DNA of 13,655 bases from Methylovirgula sp. (GTDB lineage: Bacteria > Pseudomonadota > Alphaproteobacteria > Rhizobiales > Beijerinckiaceae), in contig JASHSW010000023.1 in the NCBI GenBank assembly GCA_030038595.1, forward strand, positions 1 to 13,655, read 5' to 3'. The notes below the pieces were generated by a model that was given only the letters and a program-made list of their open reading frames with translations, did no database searches and had not been told where the DNA came from. The translations under genes and the position numbers were made by a program. Below are positions 8,547-13,655 of this stretch, one piece after another; the first letter of the stretch is position 1, and each line of letters opens with the position of its first letter.

Positions 8547-8610
8547 CCGCAATCTCGCCGGCAAACCGCGGCGCGGAGGCTCCGGCCGGCAAGATTGCGG
8601 CCGGGGCTTC
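8547..8610. promoter_or_regulatory. Two overlapping hairpins between the CDF gene and gloA
   Basis: The 147-base divergent gap holds a 16-base inverted repeat, 8547-8562 against 8585-8600, with 15 of 16 pairs in the + strand RNA; the one mismatch becomes G-U in the - strand RNA. Overlapping it is a second hairpin, 8576-8588 against 8598-8610: 13 pairs including one U-G and one G-U, with a 9-base loop. The two share bases 8585-8588 and 8598-8600, so they cannot form together. The gloA ribosome-binding site, GGAGG at 8622-8626, follows 11 bases later. There is no U-tract, so neither is a standard intrinsic terminator. The structure is seen; the function is unknown. Confidence 0.45.
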
Positions 8611-8630
8611 GCTGTAAGCACGGAGGCAAT

Positions 8631-9071
8631 ATGGAATATTTGCATACGATGGTCCGCGTGGCCGACCTCGACAAGGCGCTGGATTTCTACTGCGGCAAAC
8701 TCGGTCTCGTCGAAATGAGTCGGATCAACAACGAAAAAGGCCGCTATACGCTCGTCTATCTCGCCGCGGCCGGGGATGCCGAGCGCGCCCGGCAGACGCA
8801 ACGGCCGCTCCTTGAACTCACCTACAATTGGGACCCCGAAGTCTATACCGGCGGCCGCAATTTTGGTCATCTGGCGTTCGCCGTCGAGGATATTTATGCG
8901 ACCTGCGACAAGCTTATGAAAGCCGGGGTGACGATCAACCGACCGCCGCGTGACGGCCACATGGCCTTCATCCGCTCGCCGGATCAGATCTCGATCGAAC
9001 TTCTCCAGAAAGGCGGCGCAAAAGTTCCCCGCGAACCTTGGGCCTCGATGCCAAACACCGGAACCTGGTGA
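8631..9071 (+). CDS. gloA: Glyoxalase I (lactoylglutathione lyase), VOC family
   Basis: A 146-residue glyoxalase I that converts the hemithioacetal of methylglyoxal and glutathione to S-lactoylglutathione in the cytosol. The two VOC beta-alpha-beta modules are present. All four metal ligands match those of E. coli GloA: His5 ([10 protein letters not shown]), Glu62 (LLELTYNW), His80 (NFGHLAFAV) and Glu123 (SIELLQKGG). The sequence LELTYNW is a hallmark of this enzyme. The ATG at 8631 is chosen over earlier in-frame starts because GGAGG stands four bases upstream and because it places His5 correctly. The frame is open back to 8469, but that part has no family similarity and crosses the hairpin region. 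The gene is convergent with the class II aldolase, with a 9-base gap between the stop codons. Confidence 0.9.
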   Translation: MEYLHTMVRVADLDKALDFYCGKLGLVEMSRINNEKGRYTLVYLAAAGDAERARQTQRPLLELTYNWDPEVYTGGRNFGHLAFAVEDIYATCDKLMKAGVTINRPPRDGHMAFIRSPDQISIELLQKGGAKVPREPWASMPNTGTW

Positions 9072-9080
9072 AGTGCGGGC

Positions 9081-9830
9081 CTAGCTGCGTGGCTTGCGCT
9101 TCGGTTTTGTCTTGCGGCGAGTCAGGGGCGGCATGCGCGGTTCCGAAGCCGCGACGTCGGCATGCCAGGAAACCTTTGTCTTTTCTGGATGATATCCGTA
9201 GAACTTAAACCGTTCTACGATGCGCGAGACCTCGTCGTCCGGCAGAACGTAGGGGCGCCCGATCCCGAGCGCCAGGACATACATTTTGGCGAGCGTTTCG
9301 AGTTCGACCGTCCGCCACAGCGCTTCCGGAAGATCGCGTCCGGTCACCAGCATGCCGTGTTGGCCGAGCAGCACGCCGTGCCGATCGGCCAGACCGTCGA
9401 TTGCGAGGTCCGACAGCTCCTTGGTTCCGAACGGCGCATATTTGGTGCAGCGTACCGTCGCCCCGCCGAAAGCGGCAATCATATAATGCACGGCGGGGAT
9501 AGGCTTGTGCAGAAGCGAGAGCGTGGTCGCATAGACCGCGTGCGTGTGGATGATGGCGCCGACGTCGTGGCGGGCGCGCATGATATCGAGGTGCATGCGC
9601 CACTCGCTCGACGGCGCCAGCGGGCCGAACCAGGCGCCGTAGTCGGTTTCGATCGGCATGCGCGCGATCATCGGTGCGGTCATTTTGTCGTAAGGCACGC
9701 CGGTCGGTGTGATCAGCATCCGTTCGCCGCAGCGCACCGAAAGATTGCCGACCATGCCTTGGTTGACGTTTAATCGTTCTAGTTTGAGACAATTTTCAAC
9801 AAGGGCTTGGCGAAGCTCATGTTCGTTCAT
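9081..9830 (-). CDS. Class II aldolase, L-fuculose-phosphate aldolase-like
   Basis: A 249-residue zinc-dependent class II aldolase/adducin-family protein that aligns with E. coli FucA almost throughout. Zinc ligands are His95, His97 (IHTHAVY) and His158 (GQHGML). The catalytic Glu is 76 in SSEW. Phosphate-binding elements are NQGMVGNLS at 23-31, TPTG at 41-44 and Ser74-Ser75. Tyr116 (VHYMIAAFGG) matches FucA Tyr113. The offset is 3 in each case. FucA cleaves L-fuculose 1-phosphate to DHAP and L-lactaldehyde. No fucose genes are nearby, so the true substrate may be another 1-phospho-ketose, for instance a 5-deoxypentulose or methylthioribulose phosphate as with related aldolases. The protein is about 34 residues longer than FucA. 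The extra C-terminus is very basic (RRKTKPKRKPRS) and probably disordered. The ATG at 9828-9830 fits the FucA N-terminus; its ribosome-binding site is weak. Confidence 0.88.
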   Translation of the reverse strand: MNEHELRQALVENCLKLERLNVNQGMVGNLSVRCGERMLITPTGVPYDKMTAPMIARMPIETDYGAWFGPLAPSSEWRMHLDIMRARHDVGAIIHTHAVYATTLSLLHKPIPAVHYMIAAFGGATVRCTKYAPFGTKELSDLAIDGLADRHGVLLGQHGMLVTGRDLPEALWRTVELETLAKMYVLALGIGRPYVLPDDEVSRIVERFKFYGYHPEKTKVSWHADVAASEPRMPPLTRRKTKPKRKPRS

Positions 9831-10152
9831 GATGGTTTCCGGCTCTAAAAGAAAAATTTACCCATTGACCGAAGCCTCTTCGCCGGACGCGCCGAAATGT
9901 GCAAAAAAACACAAGCGGCCGGAACTATCTTTGGCGAAAAGAGTTCCATCAACATAATTCACAATTGCCGCTCGATGTCGATTGCGGCCGCCAATTGCGA
10001 GGATGCCGCGGCGCTCTTGCGGCGAAGCAAGAAAACGAATCATTCCAGAGGGGCGCCGCCCGCAGCCGCTGCGGAGACTGCACTGCGCATGCCGCGCTGC
10101 GGTCGCGACGGTATCTGTCTGTTCTGCGGTCACGTTCGTGTGTGTGTAGCGA

Positions 10153-10228
10153 TTGCATGACAACATCGCGCGATGCAACACGAAAGAATCGCGTTGCCGT
10201 CACGAGAATGCCGACTTCGGCTGGCATT
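10153..10228. promoter_or_regulatory. Cluster of dyad symmetries upstream of the small gene
   Basis: Three symmetric elements lie close together. A perfect 12-base palindrome CATCGCGCGATG is at 10164-10175. A wider pair, TTGCAT at 10153-10158 and ATGCAA at 10173-10178, overlaps it. A second dyad AATGCC-N10-GGCATT is at 10207-10228, followed by TTAATTA. Arms of six bases with a spacer of about one helical turn are typical of dimeric regulator sites. No known operator consensus is recognised. Confidence 0.3.
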
Positions 10229-10268
10229 AATTACGAGTGTCGGGGTGATCGCTTGTGAGTCGTTCGAG

Positions 10269-10284
10269 TGGCACCCGACACGCT
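10269..10284 (+). promoter_or_regulatory. Sigma-54-like promoter motif, weak candidate
   Basis: The sequence TGGCACCCGACACGCT keeps the essential GG-N10-GC spacing of -24/-12 promoters and the full TGGCAC half, but the -12 half is ACGC in place of TTGC. A start near 10295 would give a leader of about 90 bases before the small gene at 10385. Such matches occur by chance in GC-rich DNA. Confidence 0.2.
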
Positions 10285-10384
10285 TCCTAAACGCGTTGCG
10301 GATTGGGTCGCAGGACCAAGGTTCGAACATGTACGCGCAAGCGTATTCGGGCTTGGGTCTTGCCGAGGTTAAGAGGAGGCTTAC

Positions 10385-10720
10385 GTGTTGCTCGACGAGA
10401 TCGTCCACACCTGCTCGCATGAGAAGGTCGCGCACGCGGCCGTAGCTTCGCTCGGATTCGTTTTCCTCTCGCGCGTCAAACGCGCCGCGGACCAACGCGG
10501 TGTTTCGGTGGGTATTTTCGCCGCGAGCGTGGTCAGGGAGTTCGGCGAGGAAGCGCCGGCGCACGAGCGGTGCGCCGTCGATCGCGCCATGGATAAAGCC
10601 GATCAGCCCATTTTGTGCGGTTTGCAGACCATTCTCGAGAGGCAGCTCGATGAGCCGGAATTCTCGGGCGGATGGCGCGATATGCGACGCATCGTGCCGC
10701 AATGCGGCTGCAGCGCCTAG
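10385..10720 (+). CDS. Small protein of unknown function with a ribbon-helix-helix-like segment
   Basis: A 111-residue protein, not recognised with certainty. The start is set by a very strong Shine-Dalgarno, AGAGGAGG at 10372-10379, five bases before GTG at 10385 (a TTG follows directly and is an alternative). Residues about 24-53 (FVFLSRVKRAADQRGVSVGI and onward to VVREF) have the pattern of a short strand, a helix, a turn at RGVS and a second helix, as in ribbon-helix-helix DNA-binding proteins. This is a pattern judgement, not a homology result. It has five cysteines, two in the C-terminal CGCS, and no signal peptide or membrane segment. It converges on the DUF934 gene, six bases between stops. 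The upstream 230 bases are rich in dyads. A frame on the opposite strand over the same bases looks like a shadow. Confidence 0.65.
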   Translation: MLLDEIVHTCSHEKVAHAAVASLGFVFLSRVKRAADQRGVSVGIFAASVVREFGEEAPAHERCAVDRAMDKADQPILCGLQTILERQLDEPEFSGGWRDMRRIVPQCGCSA

Positions 10721-10726
10721 GCGGCC

Positions 10727-11230
10727 TCAGGATATCGACCGGCGTCTCCAAGGGCTCGCGCCGACGTCCTTTTCCGGCCCGTCGCCGGGCTGATAGAAAA
10801 GCTGCATCGCGTCCGGGTTGCGGCCTTCTTCCAGCAATCGAAGCGTGACCGGATCGTCGATCTCGAACGCGTTGAATCCGCAACGCGCCAGGAATTGAAG
10901 CTGGTCGAAGAGAATATCGCCGGTGGCGCGCAACTCGCCGGTGAAGTGATGACGCTGGCGGAGCTGCCGGGCGAGAGAATAGCCCCGGCCGTCCGTGAAC
11001 TTCGGAAATTGGATTGCAATCACGCTCAGGAACGGCAAGTCGGCGGCGATCGCCTCGACGGGCTGACTCGGCGCAAGCGACAGACCGAATGCCAGGTTGC
11101 TCGGCCGCTGCGCCATGCTCCGCCAACGTTCCAGGGTCAGGATCACACAGCCTTCCGCCGGCAGTGTTTCGAAATCGTCCACGCGCCGCCAGGGGTCGGG
11201 CGTGAAGCGGCCATCCTTGAACAGCGCCAT
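10727..11230 (-). CDS. DUF934 family protein, sulfite-reduction associated
   Basis: A 167-residue protein of the DUF934 family, found across proteobacteria next to cysI and cysH and often described as an oxidoreductase probably involved in sulfite reduction; the biochemical activity is not established. The family signature is FPKFTDGRGYSLARQLR at 75-91, followed by GELRATGDILFDQLQFLAR and a C-terminal segment FNAFEIDDP. The ATG at 11228-11230 is chosen because it comes one base after the cysH stop (TGA-A-ATG), an arrangement suited to translational coupling, and because MALFKDGRF is the usual family N-terminus. Longer in-frame starts, to 11323, would lie inside cysH. The Shine-Dalgarno is poor, which also favours coupling. 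It is the last gene of the sulfur operon in this window. Confidence 0.88.
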   Translation of the reverse strand: MALFKDGRFTPDPWRRVDDFETLPAEGCVILTLERWRSMAQRPSNLAFGLSLAPSQPVEAIAADLPFLSVIAIQFPKFTDGRGYSLARQLRQRHHFTGELRATGDILFDQLQFLARCGFNAFEIDDPVTLRLLEEGRNPDAMQLFYQPGDGPEKDVGASPWRRRSIS

Positions 11231-11231
11231 T

Positions 11232-11966
11232 TCAGATATCCGCGCCGGCGTCGGGCGTCGCGACATGGACACCGCATTCCGTCTTACCGCGCCCGCGCCA
11301 CCGCCCGGCGCGGGCGTCTTCACCCGGCCGGATCGGCGAGGTGCACGGCACGCAGCCGATCGAGAGATAATTCATGGCAACCAGCTCGTGACGAGGCAAG
11401 GCGTGCTTTTCGAAATAGGCGTCGACGTCCGCTTTCGTCCATGCCGCGAGCGGATTGACCTTGATGCGCGCCCCCTCCGCCTCGAAGAGCGGCAGGGCAG
11501 CGCGCGTCGCCGCCTGGAAGCGCTTGCGGCCCGTGATCCAGGCGTCATAAGGTTGCAACGCTGCGGCGAGCGGCAAAACTTTGCGGATTTCGCAGCACCG
11601 GTCGGGATCGCGCGCCCAGAGAAATTTGTCGGGATCTTCGGCAGCGAGAAGCCTTGCGTCGGGCTTGAGCGTCACGACGTTCGTCAAGCGAAGCTGCTCG
11701 ACGAGCTTATCGCGATAGACGAGCGTCTCGGGAAAAAGCTGCAACGTATCGAGGAAGAGCACGGCGGTCGCCGGATCGATTTCCGAGATCATGTGCAACA
11801 ATACGGCCGAATCCGCGCCGAAGCTCGAAACGAGCGCGATGCGTCCCGGAAACAAGTCCTCGATTGCGAGACGCAGGAGTTTTTGCGCGTCGAGGGCGAA
11901 AAACCTCTCGGCGAGCCGCGAGGCGGCGATCTGGTCGCCGAAAAGAGAGCCTTCAGGCGCGCTCAT
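11232..11966 (-). CDS. cysH: Adenylylsulfate (APS) reductase, CysH family
   Basis: A 244-residue cytosolic reductase of the CysH family that turns activated sulfate into sulfite with thioredoxin or glutaredoxin as donor. It has the nucleotide-binding SSFGADSAVLLHM at 47-59 and the TGRKRFQAATR segment at 145-155. Four cysteines, Cys124-Cys125 (DRCCEIRK) and Cys205/Cys208 (IGCVPC), match the [4Fe-4S] ligands that mark APS reductases and are absent from PAPS-specific E. coli CysH. The catalytic cysteine is Cys231 in TECGVH. So APS is the likely substrate, as in most alphaproteobacteria. The ATG at 11964-11966 lies inside cysI, with a 14-base overlap and AAGGAAG about seven bases upstream, so translation is probably coupled to cysI. 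Confidence 0.92.
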   Translation of the reverse strand: MSAPEGSLFGDQIAASRLAERFFALDAQKLLRLAIEDLFPGRIALVSSFGADSAVLLHMISEIDPATAVLFLDTLQLFPETLVYRDKLVEQLRLTNVVTLKPDARLLAAEDPDKFLWARDPDRCCEIRKVLPLAAALQPYDAWITGRKRFQAATRAALPLFEAEGARIKVNPLAAWTKADVDAYFEKHALPRHELVAMNYLSIGCVPCTSPIRPGEDARAGRWRGRGKTECGVHVATPDAGADI

Positions 11967-13605
11967 AGAGTGCTTCCTTGAACGGCGCCATGCCGACGCG
12001 CCGGTAGGCGGCGAGAAAATCCTCGTCTTTGCTCGTGCGGACTCTCAGATATGTATCGATGAGGGTCTCGATGGCGTCGACGATCTCGTCGCTCGAAAAT
12101 CCAGGACCGATGACGTCGCCGATCGCACAATTCTCGTCGGCCGAGCCGCCAAGCGTGATCTGATAGGATTCGGCGCCCTTCTTATCGAGGCCAAGGATGC
12201 CGATGTGTCCGACGTGATGGTGGCCGCAAGCGTTGATGCAGCCTGAGATGTTGATCTTGAGTTCGCCGATCTCGCGGCCGCGCGCATCGAAGCGTTCGGA
12301 AATGCGCTGCGCGATGGGAATGGAACGCGCCGTCGCCAGCCCGCAATAGTCGAGACCGGGGCAGGCGATGATGTCGGTGACGAGTCCAACGTTGGCCGTA
12401 GCCAGTCCGACTTCCGAGAGCCGATCGAAGACGGCCGGCAGATCGCCCAGCGCGACATGCGGCAGAACCAGATTCTGCTCATGCGTGACGCGGACTTCGT
12501 CGTACGAATAGCGCTCGGCGAGATCGGCCACGGCATCCATCTGCGCGGCGGTGGCATCCCCGGGGATGCCACCGATGGGTTTGAGCGAGATCGTTACGAT
12601 CCCATACCCGTCGACCTTGTGGGCGACGACGTTCTGCTCGACAAAACGCGCCAACGCCGTGTCCTTCGCGCGCCGTGCGGCAAAATCCGCAGAGTGAGCC
12701 GGCCGCGGCGGCAATGCCGGCGGGGCGAAATAGGCGCGAATGCGGTCGATCTCCTCCTGCGGCAGCACGATCGCCGGCTCCGGATTGCGGGCGAATTCCT
12801 CTTCGACCTCGGCACGGATCGCCTCGGCCCCTTTCTCATGTACGAGGATCTTGATGCGCGCCTTGAACTTGTTGTCGCGGCGGCCTTCGAGATTGTAGAT
12901 GCGCAGGATGGCGGCCGTATAGGCGAGCAGATCCGCCTTCGGCAGGAAATCGCGGATCTTGTGGCCGACGAACGGGGTGCGTCCCAAGCCGCCGCCTACA
13001 TAGCAGGTGAATCCGACCTCACCCGCCGCGTTGCGGACGATGTGATAGCCGATGTCGTGCACCTGGATCGCCGCGCGATCGCGCGCCGCGCCGGTCACGG
13101 CGATCTTGAATTTGCGCGGCAGGAAAGAGAACTCGGGGTGCAGCGACGACCATTGCCGCAAAATCTCGCAATAGGGGCGAGGATCTTCGATTTCGTCGGC
13201 GGCGGCGCCGGCGAACTGGTCGGCGGTGACGTTGCGGATGTTATTGCCGGAAGTCTGGATGGCGTGCATCTCGACGCTGGCGAGGTCGCTCAAGATCGCC
13301 GGGCAATCGGCGAGCGCCGGCCAATTGAATTGAATATTCTGGCGGGTCGTGAAATGGCCGTAGCCGCGATCGTAGCGGCGCGCGATATGGGCGAGCATGC
13401 GCGCCTGCCGCGACGATAGCGTGCCGTAGGGAACCGCAATGCGCAGCATATAGGCATGCAGCTGCAGATAGACGCCGTTCTGCAGCCGCAGCGGGCGAAA
13501 TTGCTCCTCGGTCAGTTCGCCGGAAAGGCGGCGTGCCACCTGGTCTTTGAACTGCGCGACCCGCTCGGCAACGAAGGCGGCATCGAATTCGTCGTAGCGG
13601 TACAT
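11953..13605 (-). CDS. cysI: Assimilatory sulfite reductase hemoprotein (nitrite/sulfite reductase family)
   Basis: A 550-residue siroheme/[4Fe-4S] enzyme that reduces sulfite to sulfide with six electrons. It has the two-repeat sulfite/nitrite reductase architecture. The cluster cysteines are Cys415 and Cys421 (ACPGLDYCG) and Cys456 and Cys460 (SGCINACGHH). Siroheme/substrate basic residues are seen as Arg88 (TTRQNIQ), Arg124 (NIRNVT), Lys165 and Lys167 (RKFKIAV). Nitrite reductases share the fold; the downstream cysH and DUF934 point to sulfite. No flavoprotein CysJ is visible, so the electron donor is unknown, as in other alphaproteobacteria with this gene order. The ATG at 13603-13605 has GGAGGTGAG directly upstream. 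The 3' end overlaps cysH by 14 bases. Confidence 0.94.
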   Translation of the reverse strand: MYRYDEFDAAFVAERVAQFKDQVARRLSGELTEEQFRPLRLQNGVYLQLHAYMLRIAVPYGTLSSRQARMLAHIARRYDRGYGHFTTRQNIQFNWPALADCPAILSDLASVEMHAIQTSGNNIRNVTADQFAGAAADEIEDPRPYCEILRQWSSLHPEFSFLPRKFKIAVTGAARDRAAIQVHDIGYHIVRNAAGEVGFTCYVGGGLGRTPFVGHKIRDFLPKADLLAYTAAILRIYNLEGRRDNKFKARIKILVHEKGAEAIRAEVEEEFARNPEPAIVLPQEEIDRIRAYFAPPALPPRPAHSADFAARRAKDTALARFVEQNVVAHKVDGYGIVTISLKPIGGIPGDATAAQMDAVADLAERYSYDEVRVTHEQNLVLPHVALGDLPAVFDRLSEVGLATANVGLVTDIIACPGLDYCGLATARSIPIAQRISERFDARGREIGELKINISGCINACGHHHVGHIGILGLDKKGAESYQITLGGSADENCAIGDVIGPGFSSDEIVDAIETLIDTYLRVRTSKDEDFLAAYRRVGMAPFKEALYERA

Positions 13606-13606
13606 C

Positions 13607-13655
13607 TCACCTCCGCTCCGCCGTCCCGTAGGCGATGCTTGGACCCAAGGCGCGA
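13607..13655 (-). CDS. C-terminal tail of an upstream operon gene, probably DUF2849
   Basis: On the - strand a frame entering from the window edge reads RALGPSIAYGTAERR and ends with TGA at 13607-13609, one base before the cysI ATG, inside its Shine-Dalgarno. In Hyphomicrobiales the gene directly before cysI is commonly a short DUF2849 protein, and the tail with R-A-x-G-P-[ST] is compatible with its C-terminus. Only 15 residues are visible, so identity is inferred mainly from position. Confidence 0.4.
   Translation of the reverse strand, partial: RALGPSIAYGTAERR

Larger units (their letters stand above)
9831..10384. other. Long non-coding stretch, no convincing gene
   Basis: Frames open here for 70-190 codons on both strands, but none gives a recognisable protein, none has a good ribosome-binding site, and several overlap each other. 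AT-richer patches (9845-9860 and 9900-9965) contrast with the surrounding coding DNA and suit promoters. Small hairpins are present, for example CCGCAG/CTGCGG with a 3-base loop at 10060-10074 and TCTTGC/GCAAGA at 10015-10032. The right part holds the dyads and promoter-like motif described separately. I tested a tRNA-like GGTTCGAAC near 10320 and found no supporting stems. An undiscovered small RNA cannot be excluded. Confidence 0.5.

Noticed and set aside
8582..8610. Intrinsic terminator in the gloA/CDF gap
   Set aside because: The hairpin is strong but no run of U follows on either strand, and it lies between divergent gene starts where no transcript should end.
8469..8630. N-terminal extension of gloA to 8469
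   Set aside because: The extra 54 residues do not resemble glyoxalase I and cross the hairpins; the ATG at 8631 has GGAGG and places ligand His5 correctly.
9858..10258. Three frames of 87-119 codons on both strands in the gap between the aldolase and the small gene
   Set aside because: They overlap one another, lack ribosome-binding sites and give low-complexity or erratic translations.
10305..10345. A tRNA-like T-loop, GGTTCGAAC, near 10320
   Set aside because: The flanking five bases do not pair, and no acceptor, D or anticodon stem can be built.
10130..10702. A 190-codon - strand frame covering the small gene and its upstream region
   Set aside because: No recognisable motif and it runs over dyads and AT-rich sequence; the + strand gene has the strong ribosome-binding site and a protein-like sequence.
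11231..11323. N-terminal extension of the DUF934 protein
   Set aside because: It lies wholly inside cysH and the family N-terminus begins at the ATG at 11230, one base after the cysH stop.

Overview
The window is high-GC, densely coded DNA from an alphaproteobacterium, most likely of the order Hyphomicrobiales (Rhizobiales). This rests on the PleC/DivJ-type histidine kinase core, the sulfite reductase / APS reductase / DUF934 operon with a probable DUF2849 gene upstream, and the codon use. I cannot name the genus. No rRNA, tRNA, CRISPR array, insertion sequence or prophage gene was found.

Layout. (1) Bases 1-447, + strand: the 3' end of glnE (glutamine synthetase adenylyltransferase). (2) Bases 450-8483, - strand: four genes in one direction, transcribed right to left. 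These are a CDF metal-efflux transporter with a long C-terminus, an LplT/Aas-like MFS transporter preceded by a tiny possible leader ORF, aminopeptidase N (pepN), and a PAS-containing membrane histidine kinase of PleC type. (3) Bases 8484-8630: a divergent promoter region with two strong, mutually exclusive hairpins. (4) Bases 8631-9071, + strand: glyoxalase I (gloA). (5) Bases 9081-9830, - strand: a class II aldolase very like FucA. (6) Bases 9831-10384: a 554-base stretch with no convincing gene but several dyads and a sigma-54-like motif. (7) Bases 10385-10720, + strand: a small unrecognised gene with an excellent Shine-Dalgarno and a ribbon-helix-helix-like segment. (8) Bases 10727-13655, - strand: assimilatory sulfur operon, [DUF2849 tail]-cysI-cysH-DUF934, with overlapping or nearly touching genes.

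How the genes work together. The sulfur operon reduces activated sulfate (APS, judging from the cysteine pattern of CysH) to sulfite and then sulfide. DUF934 and the DUF2849 remnant are the usual uncharacterised companions. GlnE controls nitrogen assimilation. The kinase next to it has the core of the alphaproteobacterial cell-cycle kinases, and its upstream region has three GANTC (CcrM methylation) sites within 53 bases. GloA and the aldolase are separate housekeeping metabolic functions.

Most of the window is ordinary core genome. The items most worth a second look are the gloA/CDF intergenic hairpin pair, the orphan 111-residue gene with its dyad-rich upstream region, and the GANTC cluster before the kinase.
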